Source of the DNA: Acidimicrobiales bacterium
GTDB lineage: Bacteria; Actinomycetota; Acidimicrobiia; Acidimicrobiales; UBA8190
Direction of reading: 5' to 3'
DNA: 13,683 nt
Assembly (NCBI GenBank): GCA_030042575.1
Contig: JASHZK010000188.1
Span: 1-13,683, forward strand
Positions 7,293 through 13,683 of this stretch are shown here, piece by piece. The position numbers were made by a program, and so were the translations under genes. Position 1 is the stretch's first letter. The number at the start of each line of letters is the position of its first letter. Below the pieces are notes generated by a model. It searched no databases. It was not told the DNA's origin and saw only the letters and a program-made list of their open reading frames with translations.

Positions 7293-7528
7293 GTCCCGTC
7301 CACCTCCTGGGGACCTTGTCGACCTCGCTCGACCTCACCTCCCGACCCTCGGGCCAGGCTCCGGCCAGCGTACCGGGATCATCTGTGCCATATCAAGGGT
7401 TTCCGATCATTTTCATGTTCTCCCGCACACGACAGAGCGTCACCGACGGACCCGACCGGCGGCTGTCATGCTGTGTGCCGGTGCTCCACCTCCTCGCGTC
7501 GGCCTCCCGGATCCCCGAACAGGACGCC
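7293..7528. promoter_or_regulatory. Divergent control region between T4SS operon and sensor kinase
   Basis: This 236-bp stretch separates the two outward-facing transcripts. Its core (about 7375-7420) is unusually AT-rich for the window and holds the candidate minus-strand promoter. GATCAT occurs twice (7377-7382 and 7405-7410), 28 bp apart. A GTTCTCC at 7417-7423 differs by one base from the GTTCACC half-site reported for RegX3/PhoP boxes, but I see no paired copy at the usual spacing. No convincing plus-strand promoter stands out. The kinase frame stays open through much of the region, so part of it may be coding if the kinase starts earlier. Confidence 0.4.
7367..7396 (-). promoter_or_regulatory. 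Candidate promoter of the T4SS-P450 operon
   Basis: On the minus strand TTGATA (complement of 7391-7396) is followed after 18 bp by TACGCT (complement of 7367-7372). These resemble sigma-70-type -35 and -10 boxes. Transcription would start near 7360, giving a leader of about 65-70 nt before the GTG at 7292. The site sits in the AT-richest part of the divergent intergenic region. This is sequence resemblance only. Confidence 0.35.
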
Positions 7529-8758
7529 GTGGTGAGCGCGGCGGTGGTCGCCGGCGTCGGCGTGGTCGGGATCCTGCTGGCCACCCTTTTGGGGCGCCGG
7601 GCCGGACGCCACTCCCTGGAGCAGCGCCTGTCGGCCCTGGCCGCCCGGCTGGGGGTGGAGGCCCCCGAGGAGGAACCGGCAGGGGTCGAGCCTGCCCTCC
7701 ACCACTTGGAGCAGGTGACCGACCGAGCCGCCGAGGCGGTGGCCGAGTCCTCCGCCGACGCCATCCGCCTGCGCCGGGCCCTCGACAACCTCCCTCAGGG
7801 CGTGATCGTGTGCGACGAGAACGGCGGGGTGGTCTTCCGGAACGCCCGGGCGGTGGCGCTCATGGGAGGCCGCCACGGCGACGCCCTGGCAGCTCAAGCC
7901 GTGGTCGACCTCCTGGCCGACGCCTGGCAGCAGGGTACGGCGGAACGTACCCTCGACCTCTACGGCCCGCCCCGACGCACCTTGGCCGTCCGCACCCAGC
8001 TGCTCGACGACGGACGGCGCACGCTGGGAGTGATCGCCGTCATCGACGACGTCTCCGAGCGTCGCCGACTGGAGGAGATCAGGCGCGACTTCGTGGCCAA
8101 CGTGAGCCACGAACTCAAGACGCCCATGGGCGCACTGGGACTTCTGGCCGAGACACTGTTGGCCGAGGCCGACCCGGCGGTGGCCAACCGGCTGGCCAGC
8201 CGCATCCACACCGAGGCATTCCGGGTGAGCCGAGTCATAGACGACCTGCTCGATCTGTCGCGCATCGAGGCCGAAGAGGCTCCCCCCCGCGAGCCGGTGC
8301 TGGTCAATCTGGTCATGGCCGAAGCGGTGGAGCGGGTCAGGGCCGCCGCCGAGCACCGCGACATCAAGATCATGCTGGAGGAGCCCGATCCCCCCGTAGC
8401 CGTCATCGGCGACCGGCGGCAGCTGGTGTCGGCTCTCTACAACCTGCTCGAGAACGCGGTGAAATTCTCCTACGACGGCGGCGCCGTGCGTTTCGCCGGC
8501 CGGGACGAAGGGGAGAACGTCGCCCTGGAGGTCGAGGACCACGGGGTGGGCATCCCTGCCCGCGACCTCGAGCGGATATTCGAGCGCTTCTATCGGGTCG
8601 ACCAGGGGCGGAGTCGGAACACCGGCGGTACAGGACTGGGGCTGTCCATCGTCCGCCACGTGGCCGCCAACCACCAGGGCCGGGTCGAGGTGGACTCGCG
8701 CGAAGGCGAAGGCTCGACCTTCCGCCTGATCCTCCCGACCAACACGGAGATCACCTGA
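7529..8758 (+). CDS. senX3: SenX3-like sensor histidine kinase
   Basis: Membrane sensor kinase that autophosphorylates on His and passes phosphate to the adjacent RegX3-like regulator; in mycobacteria this pair responds to phosphate limitation. The 409-residue product matches SenX3 in length. It has one N-terminal hydrophobic helix (1-23), a PAS-like segment (about 80-178), an H-box NVSHELKTP (191-199; His194), an N-box NLLENAVKFS (305-314), G1 DHGVGIP (337-343), an F-box FERFYR (351-356), and G2 GGTGLGLSIV (366-375). I prefer the GTG at 7529, with AGGA 4 nt upstream and SenX3-like length. Upstream in-frame starts at 7481 (GTG) and 7415 (ATG) remain possible and would add a weakly hydrophobic stretch. 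The stop lies one base before the regulator ATG, so the two are co-transcribed. Confidence 0.88.
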   Translation: MVSAAVVAGVGVVGILLATLLGRRAGRHSLEQRLSALAARLGVEAPEEEPAGVEPALHHLEQVTDRAAEAVAESSADAIRLRRALDNLPQGVIVCDENGGVVFRNARAVALMGGRHGDALAAQAVVDLLADAWQQGTAERTLDLYGPPRRTLAVRTQLLDDGRRTLGVIAVIDDVSERRRLEEIRRDFVANVSHELKTPMGALGLLAETLLAEADPAVANRLASRIHTEAFRVSRVIDDLLDLSRIEAEEAPPREPVLVNLVMAEAVERVRAAAEHRDIKIMLEEPDPPVAVIGDRRQLVSALYNLLENAVKFSYDGGAVRFAGRDEGENVALEVEDHGVGIPARDLERIFERFYRVDQGRSRNTGGTGLGLSIVRHVAANHQGRVEVDSREGEGSTFRLILPTNTEIT

Positions 8759-8759
8759 C

Positions 8760-9572
8760 ATGGCCAAGGTCAAGACGACCAGCACCGTGGCGGCCACCGG
8801 CGCGGCTTCACGCCCCAGCGCGCCAACCCGCCCGGGCGCCCACCCCCGGCATGGCAGCGAAACCGTGAAGGTGCTCGTGGCCGAGGACGAAGAATCCTTC
8901 GTCGATGCCCTGGTGGTGGGCCTCGACCGCGAAGGGTTCGAAGTGACGGTGGCCAAAGACGGCAGCGAGGCGTTGGTCCTCTTCGACCGGGTCTCCCCCG
9001 ACCTGGTACTGCTCGACATCATGCTGCCCAAGCTCTCGGGGATCGACGTGTGCCGAGCCATCCGCACTCGGTCGTCGGTGCCCATCATCATGGTCACGGC
9101 CAAGGGAACCGAGATCGACACCGTTGTCGGCCTGGAGGTCGGCGCCGACGACTACGTGGCCAAGCCCTACCGGCTACGCGAGCTGGTGGCCCGGATGCGA
9201 GCCGTGCTGCGTCGCTCCAGCAACGACACCAGCGCCGTCGATGAGCCTGGCGGTGAGCGTTCGGTGGTCGAAGTGGGCGACGTGCGGGTCGACGCCGACC
9301 GCCACCGCGTCTACGTGCGGGGCATGGAGGTCGCCCTGCGTCGCAAGGAGTTCGAGTTGCTGTTGTTGTTGATCGAGAACGCCGGCCGGGTGCTCACCCG
9401 GGACACCCTCATCGACCGGGTGTGGGGAACCGACTATGTCGGCGACACCAAGACGCTCGACGTGCACGTGAAGCGCCTGCGCCACCACGTCGAGCCCGAC
9501 CCCTCCTCGCCCAGCGTCATCACCACCGTGCGGGGAGTGGGCTACCGATTCGAGGTCCCCACCAGGCCGTGA
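8760..9572 (+). CDS. regX3: RegX3-like response regulator (OmpR/PhoB family)
   Basis: DNA-binding response regulator paired with the upstream kinase. The receiver domain (about 36-150) has the acidic pocket E42/D43, phospho-acceptor D86 (LLDIMLP), T113 and K135. A winged-helix OmpR-type domain (168-266) carries VWGTDYVGDTKTLDVHVKRL (221-240) and the end motif TVRGVGYRFE, both close to RegX3. The ATG at 8760 follows the kinase stop by one base, with GGAG 10 nt upstream. It adds a 35-residue Ala/Pro/Thr-rich leader not usual in RegX3; a GTG at 8865 would give the standard N-terminus (VKVLVAEDEE) but has a poor ribosome site. Codons 200-204 are leucines, four of them TTG, which is unusual here. 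The 3' end converges on serS across 33 nt. Confidence 0.9.
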   Translation: MAKVKTTSTVAATGAASRPSAPTRPGAHPRHGSETVKVLVAEDEESFVDALVVGLDREGFEVTVAKDGSEALVLFDRVSPDLVLLDIMLPKLSGIDVCRAIRTRSSVPIIMVTAKGTEIDTVVGLEVGADDYVAKPYRLRELVARMRAVLRRSSNDTSAVDEPGGERSVVEVGDVRVDADRHRVYVRGMEVALRRKEFELLLLLIENAGRVLTRDTLIDRVWGTDYVGDTKTLDVHVKRLRHHVEPDPSSPSVITTVRGVGYRFEVPTRP

Positions 9573-9576
9573 GCCC

Positions 9577-9592
9577 GCGGCGCCGGGGCCGC
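9577..9592. terminator. Weak bidirectional hairpin between regX3 and serS ends
   Basis: GCGGC (9577-9581) pairs with GCCGC (9588-9592) around a 6-nt loop in the 33-nt gap between the converging genes. The stem is short and no T-tract follows on either side, so a terminator role is only suggested by position. Confidence 0.2.
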
Positions 9593-9605
9593 AAGAGGAC
9601 CCCGC

Positions 9606-10883
9606 CTACAGCGTGAGCCTTCCCCCCATGTAGCGCTCCAGGGCAGCCGGCAACCCGATCGAGCCGTCGGGACGCCGACCCGTCTCCACCAGCGCCGCCC
9701 AGATGCGAGCCCAGGCCAGGGCCGAGCCGTTCAGGGTGTGGACGAAGCGAGGCTGGCCCCCGGCCGTCGGCCGGTAGCGGATGTTGGCCCGGCGTGCCTG
9801 GTAGTCGCTGAACCAGCTGACCGAGGACACTTCCAGCCATTGATCGGCACCGGGGGCGTAGACCTCGAAGTCGAAGGTGCGCGCCGCCGAGTTACCGAGG
9901 TCACCGGTGCACAGGTCGACCACCCGGTACTCGAGATCCAGGGCCACCAGCAGCTCGTCCACCTTGCGCACCATCTCGGCGTGAACGTCGTGCGCCTGCT
10001 CGGCGGTGGCGTAGGCGAAGAGCTCGACCTTGTCGAACTCGTGGACCCGCAGCAGCCCGCGGGTGTCGCGCCCGGCTGCCCCCGCCTCACGCCGGAAGCA
10101 AGCGGTGGAGGCGGTCAGGCGCATGGGCAGGTCCGCCTCCTCGAGGATGTCGCCGCGGTGCATGGAGGTGAGCGGTACCTCTGCGGTGGGAATGGCCCAC
10201 AGGTCGTCGCGCTCGACGTGGTAGGCGTCGTCGGCGAACTTGGGCAGATGCCCCGTCGACTCCATGGTCTCGCTGCGCACCAAGGTCGGCGGGCGGATCT
10301 CCTCGTACTCGGGAGCGTGGTGGTCGAGGGCGAAGGCGCTCAACGCTCGTAACAGGCGTGATCCCGACCCTCGGTACAGGGGGAACATCGAACCCGACAG
10401 CTTGGCCCCGCGCTCGAGATCGAGAAGTCCGAGCGCCTCACCCGACTCCCAGTGGGGAACCCGCTGATGATCCCGGTAGCTGCGGGGGGTCCCGGGCCAG
10501 CGCCGCACCACCGGGTTGTCCTCGGGCCCGGCGCCGTCGGGGGCGTCGGGCGCCGGCAGGTTGGGCAGCCACAGAAGCAGCCGCCGGACCTCGCCTTGGG
10601 CCTCGTCGGCATCGGCGTCGAGCTGTTTCTCCCGGTCGCCCAGCGCCCGGCTCTCCTCGCTGAGCGCCGTGGCCCGCTCGTCGTCACCGGCCCGGCGGGC
10701 CTCGCCCACCTGGCGCGACAGCTCCTTCACCTCCGACCGCAATTGGTCACGGCGTCCGATGGCCTCACGGGAGCGCCGATCCGCCTCGAATAGGCGTTCG
10801 ACCTCACGGGCATCGACACCCCGCCGTCGCAGGGCCACCGCCACCGCCGCCCGGTCCTCCCTGACGAGGCGGATCTCGATCAT
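9606..10883 (-). CDS. serS: Seryl-tRNA synthetase
   Basis: Class II aminoacyl-tRNA synthetase that charges tRNA-Ser (and tRNA-Sec where present) with serine in the cytoplasm. The 425-residue length is normal. Residues 1 to about 105 form the Arg/Glu/Ala-rich antiparallel coiled-coil arm that grips the long variable arm of tRNA-Ser. The catalytic core follows: TAEVPLTSMH (239-248), motif 2 around ACFRREAGAAGRDTRGLLRV with the downstream HEFDKVELF, and motif 3 in LNGSALAWARIWAALVETG near the C-terminus. The segment SSVSWFSDYQARRANIRYR replaces the common SSCSN-type sequence. The ATG at 10883 starts directly with the family's short first strand. The gene stands alone on its strand, with a divergent gene only 26 nt upstream. 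It is the clearest housekeeping marker in the window. Confidence 0.97.
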   Translation of the reverse strand: MIEIRLVREDRAAVAVALRRRGVDAREVERLFEADRRSREAIGRRDQLRSEVKELSRQVGEARRAGDDERATALSEESRALGDREKQLDADADEAQGEVRRLLLWLPNLPAPDAPDGAGPEDNPVVRRWPGTPRSYRDHQRVPHWESGEALGLLDLERGAKLSGSMFPLYRGSGSRLLRALSAFALDHHAPEYEEIRPPTLVRSETMESTGHLPKFADDAYHVERDDLWAIPTAEVPLTSMHRGDILEEADLPMRLTASTACFRREAGAAGRDTRGLLRVHEFDKVELFAYATAEQAHDVHAEMVRKVDELLVALDLEYRVVDLCTGDLGNSAARTFDFEVYAPGADQWLEVSSVSWFSDYQARRANIRYRPTAGGQPRFVHTLNGSALAWARIWAALVETGRRPDGSIGLPAALERYMGGRLTL

Positions 10884-10909
10884 GGTGCGCCCAACGGTAG
10901 CCTCGGCCG

Positions 10910-11419
10910 GTGCCGGTGCGGGCGGTCGAACGGTTGCACGTCGCCGTGATCGGCGGCGGCAGCGCCGGGCAGGAGGACTGCGACCGGGCGCTGCGGGTGG
11001 GCCGGGCCCTGGCCCGAGCCGGAGCGGTGGTGATCACCGGTGGTCTGGGCGGCGTGATGGAGGCGGCAGGTCGCGGGGCGCGCCACGCCGGCGGAATCAA
11101 CCTGGCCATCCTGCCGGGGAACGAGCGCCAGGCGGCCAACGTGTTCGTCGACGTGGCCGTGGCCAGCGGCTTGGGCGAGGGTCGCAACCTGCTGGTTGTG
11201 CGCAACGCCGACTCCGTGGTGGCCGTGGGCGGCGAGTTCGGCACGCTGTCGGAGATCGCCCTGGCCCTGCAGGCCGGTGTCCCCGTGATAGGGCTCGGGA
11301 CGTGGGAGCTGGCCAAGGCGGGAGAACCGCCACGGCCCGGCGTGATCGAAGCCTCGAGCCCCGAGGAGGCGGCCGAGCTCGCCTTGCAAGAAGCGACCCG
11401 GCGGCGTCGGCGGCGCTGA
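10910..11419 (+). CDS. LOG/TIGR00725-like nucleotide-binding protein
   Basis: A 169-residue Rossmann-fold protein of the SLOG superfamily, related to the lysine-decarboxylase-like/LOG proteins. LOG enzymes release cytokinin-type bases from nucleoside monophosphates; TIGR00725 members are largely uncharacterised. Visible signs are the glycine-rich opening VAVIGGGSAG (11-20), the TGGLGGVMEAAGRGA region (44-58) and the GGEFGTLSEIALAL segment (about 104-117). In the last of these, the Gly-Gly-x-x-Gly-Thr and following Glu correspond to the PGGxGTxxE motif, without the leading Pro. The C-terminus ends in an Arg-rich run. The GTG at 10910 or the next in-frame GTG at 10916 may be the start; neither has a clear ribosome site, so leaderless translation is possible. 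The gene diverges from serS and converges with the dehydrogenase gene. Confidence 0.75.
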   Translation: MPVRAVERLHVAVIGGGSAGQEDCDRALRVGRALARAGAVVITGGLGGVMEAAGRGARHAGGINLAILPGNERQAANVFVDVAVASGLGEGRNLLVVRNADSVVAVGGEFGTLSEIALALQAGVPVIGLGTWELAKAGEPPRPGVIEASSPEEAAELALQEATRRRRRR

Positions 11420-11505
11420 CCAGCCGATGGCGGCCGCTCCTGCGCCTGGCCGTATTCGAGCCGCACTTGGCGGTGGTTCCCCCGGGCGGAGGCCGAGCGA
11501 ACCGA
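11420..11505. other. Convergent intergenic gap
   Basis: Eighty-six bases separate the convergent ends of the LOG-like and dehydrogenase genes. I see only a weak stem, CCGC (11461-11464) with GCGG (11470-11473), and no clear terminator or further gene. Confidence 0.4.
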
Positions 11506-12294
11506 TCAGCCCTGAGGTCGGCGCGCCATGTGGGCCATCGCTTCGAGGAAGGAGTCGGGGTCGGCCGTCTTCATCTCGACGATGGACTTCATGTCGGGGA
11601 CGTAGTGCTCAAAGGTGTCGCCCTCCATGGCCGTCACGATGCCGGCGGCCATCTCGTCGGCCGGCACCTTGGGACCGTCGTACAGAGGGGCGTCGTTGTC
11701 GGGCAGGTCCCAGATCTCGGTGTCGATGGGACCGGGATTGACCAACCTGACCTCGAGGGGCGTGTCCCACAGGTCGACGGCTATGGCCTCGCTCCATCCG
11801 CACAGGGCGAACTTGGAGGCAGAGTAGGCGGCTTCGTTGGCGTTGCCCAGCCTGCCGGCCAGGCTGGCCACGTTCACGATCATCCCCGATCCCCGCTCCA
11901 TCATGCGGGGGAGAAGAGCCAGGGTCATGGCCACCGGAGCGAGGAAATTCACCCCCATGACCCAGTCGACGGTGTGGCGATCGAGCTTGGTGGCATGCCG
12001 GCGCATGGGCACGCCGGCATTGTTGACGAGGCAGTCGAGATGGCCGAAGGCCTCCCAGGCCTCCACGGCCAGCTCCTCGGCCCCGGCGACGTCGGCCAGG
12101 TCGGCCACCCACATCCGTGACCGCGGCGCCTTGGCCCGGCAGTCGGCCAGCACCTCGGCCAGCCGGTCGGCCCGTCGGGCCACGATGCCCACGGTGGCCC
12201 CGGCGTCGGCCAGACGACGAGCCAGGGCGGCGCCGATGCCGGAAGAGGCGCCGGTGACGAGGACGGTGGAACCGGTGATCTTCACGGCCGGCAT
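11506..12294 (-). CDS. Short-chain dehydrogenase/reductase (classical SDR)
   Basis: NAD(P)-dependent oxidoreductase of 262 residues, cytoplasmic. It has the classical SDR set: cofactor loop TGASSGIG (14-21), VADLAD (63-68) for the adenine region, NNAG (91-94), catalytic Ser144, Tyr157 and Lys161 in YSASK, and PGPIDT (187-192). Arg40/Arg41 right after the second strand suggest NADP(H) preference. The C-terminal region departs from typical oxidoreductase tails and resembles fatty-acyl or secondary-alcohol SDRs only loosely, so the substrate is unknown. The ATG at 12294 was chosen, with a GTG three codons in as an alternative; no ribosome site is evident. It diverges from the methyltransferase gene by 20 nt. 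Confidence 0.9.
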   Translation of the reverse strand: MPAVKITGSTVLVTGASSGIGAALARRLADAGATVGIVARRADRLAEVLADCRAKAPRSRMWVADLADVAGAEELAVEAWEAFGHLDCLVNNAGVPMRRHATKLDRHTVDWVMGVNFLAPVAMTLALLPRMMERGSGMIVNVASLAGRLGNANEAAYSASKFALCGWSEAIAVDLWDTPLEVRLVNPGPIDTEIWDLPDNDAPLYDGPKVPADEMAAGIVTAMEGDTFEHYVPDMKSIVEMKTADPDSFLEAMAHMARRPQG

Positions 12295-12314
12295 ATTGGT
12301 GGAAAATCAGCGAC
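12295..12314. promoter_or_regulatory. 20-bp divergent start-to-start gap
   Basis: Only 20 bases lie between the opposed dehydrogenase and methyltransferase starts. The gap is AT-rich for this genome (it contains GGAAAATCAG) and lacks a Shine-Dalgarno box in either direction. Promoters must lie inside the opposite coding region or the mRNAs may be leaderless. I cannot define the boxes with confidence. Confidence 0.3.
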
Positions 12315-13070
12315 GTGCACCACCCGGAGGGCCACGGTGAGAGCGAGCTGGCACTCATCCGGCAGTTCTGGGACGCCGACGCCGCCACCTACGACCGTTC
12401 CCCGGGTCACCGGCCCCGCCACCCGGCCGTCCAACGGGCCTGGGCCACGGTTCTGTCCCAGCTGCTGCCGCCTCCGCCGGCCCGCATCCTCGACTGCGGA
12501 TCGGGGACCGGGTTCCTGAGCCTTCTCGCCGCCCGGGACGGACACCAGGTGACCGCCCTGGACCTCTCACCGGCCATGCTCGAGTGCTTGACCGAGGCAG
12601 CGGCCGCTCAAGGCCTCGTCGTCGAGACGGTGCTGGGGTCGGCCCACGAGACGCCGCCCGGCCCCTTCGACGCCGTGATGGCACGCCACCTGGTCTGGAC
12701 CCTGCCCGACCCTGTCACCACCCTGCGAGCCTGGCACCAGGCCGCGGACCGCCTGGTGCTGATCGAGGGCGTGTGGGGGGCCGACGCCCCCGCCCTCGAG
12801 CGGCTGCGGGCCTCGGTGCGACACCGGCTCCGAGTCCTGCGCAAGATCCCGCCCGACCACCACGGCGAGTACTCCGAGGAGCTGCGCAGGTCGCTGCCTT
12901 TCGGATCAGGGACGCGCCCGGCCCATCTGCGCCAGGCGGTCGACGAGGCCGGCTGGCACAGAGCGCAGGTCCTCCGGCTGCGGGAGCTCGAGCGGGCCGA
13001 GCGCCGGGCCCTTCCCTACCCCGAGCGCCTCGTGGGGGTCTCCCCCCGCTTCGCCGTCACCGCCGGCTGA
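12315..13070 (+). CDS. Class I SAM-dependent methyltransferase
   Basis: A 251-residue cytoplasmic enzyme of the UbiE/MenG-like methyltransferase superfamily (Methyltransf_11/25 type). SAM-binding motif I is ILDCGSGTG (58-66). The acidic residue after the second strand sits in LDLSPAML (82-89), and the post-motif region DAVMARHLVWTLPDP (119-133) is characteristic of the superfamily. The N-terminal FWDADAATYD (18-27) is the typical cap helix start. The substrate is unknown: the C-terminal half (about 155-251) is Arg-rich and not diagnostic. The GTG at 12315 is the first usable start and lacks a clear ribosome site. The gene diverges from the dehydrogenase gene and ends 7 nt from the convergent thioredoxin gene. 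Confidence 0.88.
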   Translation: MHHPEGHGESELALIRQFWDADAATYDRSPGHRPRHPAVQRAWATVLSQLLPPPPARILDCGSGTGFLSLLAARDGHQVTALDLSPAMLECLTEAAAAQGLVVETVLGSAHETPPGPFDAVMARHLVWTLPDPVTTLRAWHQAADRLVLIEGVWGADAPALERLRASVRHRLRVLRKIPPDHHGEYSEELRRSLPFGSGTRPAHLRQAVDEAGWHRAQVLRLRELERAERRALPYPERLVGVSPRFAVTAG

Positions 13071-13077
13071 CGGGCCC

Positions 13078-13620
13078 TCAGCCCGGCAGGGCGATGCGCA
13101 GGGCCCAGTGGCGCAGCCCCGACGTGCTCACCGGTCCGTTCACCACGTGGACCACGTCGCCGGCGGCGTCCACGAACACGGTGTCGGGATAGCCGGGCAG
13201 CCCGTAGCGGTTGGCCACGGCGCTGTCGGGATCCTCGCCCACCGGGAAGCGCACCCCGCTGTGGCGGGCGAAGGCCAAGCCGTCGGAGACCGTGTCGTTG
13301 CCGTCGATCCCGACGAAGGCCACGCGGGTGCCGGCGGCGGTGAGCGAAACCGCGGTGCGGGCCACCGACGGCAGCTCCTTCTGGCACGGCACGCACCACG
13401 AGGCGAAGAACACGATGACCACGGGCATGGTGGTGCCGTGCTCGACCACCGGCACCTTCACCGGCCCCCCCCCGCCCAAGGCGGTCAGCGAGAAGGGCGG
13501 GGCGGCCCGCTCCCCCGACGACCCACCCACCAGGGTCAAGGCGGCCAACAGCCCGAGGGCCAGGACCACACCCACCGCCAGGGAGACGAGACGTCTCCTG
13601 GTAGGGCTCGATGGGTTCAA
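13078..13620 (-). CDS. Membrane-anchored TlpA-like thioredoxin-fold protein
   Basis: A 180-residue redox protein of the TlpA/ResA type, exported and tethered to the outer face of the membrane by an uncleaved N-terminal helix (about 11-31, preceded by RRR at 8-10). The thioredoxin domain shows FFASWCVPCQKELP (71-84) with active-site Cys76-Val-Pro-Cys79 and the cis-proline region GLPGYPDTVFVD (140-151; Pro145). Such proteins reduce or exchange disulfides in extracytoplasmic proteins, often for cytochrome c maturation. The TTG at 13620 overlaps the TGA of the upstream membrane gene (TTGA), indicating coupled translation and a shared role. A run of nine C (13465-13473) encodes part of a Gly-rich stretch at about 49-52 and is a possible slippage site. 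Confidence 0.88.
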   Translation of the reverse strand: MNPSSPTRRRLVSLAVGVVLALGLLAALTLVGGSSGERAAPPFSLTALGGGGPVKVPVVEHGTTMPVVIVFFASWCVPCQKELPSVARTAVSLTAAGTRVAFVGIDGNDTVSDGLAFARHSGVRFPVGEDPDSAVANRYGLPGYPDTVFVDAAGDVVHVVNGPVSTSGLRHWALRIALPG

Positions 13621-13683
13621 TGGAAACGCACGAGCACGTCGCCGGCCATGGCGACGAACAGCAACGTCAGGTAGGTGATGGAG
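13617..13683 (-). CDS. C-terminal end of a membrane protein (partial)
   Basis: The minus strand at the right edge reads 21 codons and a TGA at 13619-13617. The peptide is mostly hydrophobic (ITYLTLLFVAMAGDVLVRFH at its end), like the last transmembrane helix of an integral membrane protein. The 5' part lies outside the window. The stop overlaps the TTG start of the TlpA-like gene. A CcdA/DsbD-like electron carrier would be a natural partner, but 21 residues cannot show this. Confidence 0.6.
   Translation of the reverse strand, partial: SITYLTLLFVAMAGDVLVRFH

Noticed and set aside
7003..7338. 112-codon N-terminal extension of the VirB6-like protein
   Set aside because: It runs across the small membrane-protein gene and the promoter region; the TGATG junction at 7002 gives a natural start.
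7417..7423. GTTCTCC as a RegX3 or PHO-box site
   Set aside because: It is a single imperfect half-site without a partner at the expected spacing, so it is not annotated as an operator.
7180..8868. Long frames over senX3 on both strands (plus 7180-8868 and minus 7466-9121)
   Set aside because: Low-complexity products, whereas the kinase frame has all expected boxes.
10516..12120. Plus-strand open frame of 534 codons across serS, the LOG-like gene and the dehydrogenase gene
   Set aside because: It crosses three well-supported genes and has no recognisable domain.
1..13683. CRISPR arrays, tRNA/rRNA genes, insertion sequences, prophage genes
   Set aside because: I found no regularly spaced repeats, cloverleaf-like sequences, transposase motifs or phage structural genes.

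Overview
The window is very GC-rich and densely packed, with frequent GTG and TTG starts, genes overlapping by a few bases, and divergent gene pairs only 20-26 nt apart. It carries a SenX3/RegX3-type two-component pair and an actinobacterial-style type IV secretion (T4SS) module (DUF6112-, SCO6880-, VirB4- and VirD4/TraG-like proteins). Together these point to a chromosomal segment of a member of the Actinomycetota. Acidimicrobiia or a related uncultured lineage is my best guess, but the sequence alone does not prove it.

Layout. Positions 1-71 probably hold the last codons of a plus-strand gene. Positions 72-266 are a non-coding stretch with GC-rich hairpins, a 9-bp direct repeat spaced exactly 40 bp, and two short palindromes. 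From 267 to 7292 runs one minus-strand operon, read right to left: a small two-helix membrane protein (DUF6112/VirB2-like), a polytopic VirB6/TrbL-like protein, an SCO6880-family protein (VirB3/VirB4 N-terminal-like), a VirB4-like ATPase, a VirD4/TraG-like coupling ATPase, and finally a cytochrome P450 starting 10 nt after the coupling-protein stop. Genes in the block overlap or are separated by no more than 15 nt. The two ATPases, membrane channel and pilin-like subunit together look like the core of a small monoderm-type T4SS. No relaxase, integrase, peptidoglycan hydrolase or attachment site is visible in the window.

From about 7293 to 7528 a control region with an AT-richer core separates this operon from a divergent plus-strand pair: a SenX3-like histidine kinase and a RegX3-like response regulator. 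In mycobacteria this pair senses phosphate limitation. The phoU/pst genes that often sit nearby are not in the window.

The right part looks like ordinary chromosome: seryl-tRNA synthetase (minus), a divergent LOG/TIGR00725-like nucleotide-binding protein (plus), a short-chain dehydrogenase (minus), a divergent SAM-dependent methyltransferase (plus), a membrane-anchored TlpA-like thioredoxin (minus), and the last 21 codons of an upstream membrane protein that overlaps it. The most unusual point is a secretion/conjugation operon with base composition like its neighbours, beside housekeeping genes, that ends in a P450 and faces a phosphate-type sensor pair.
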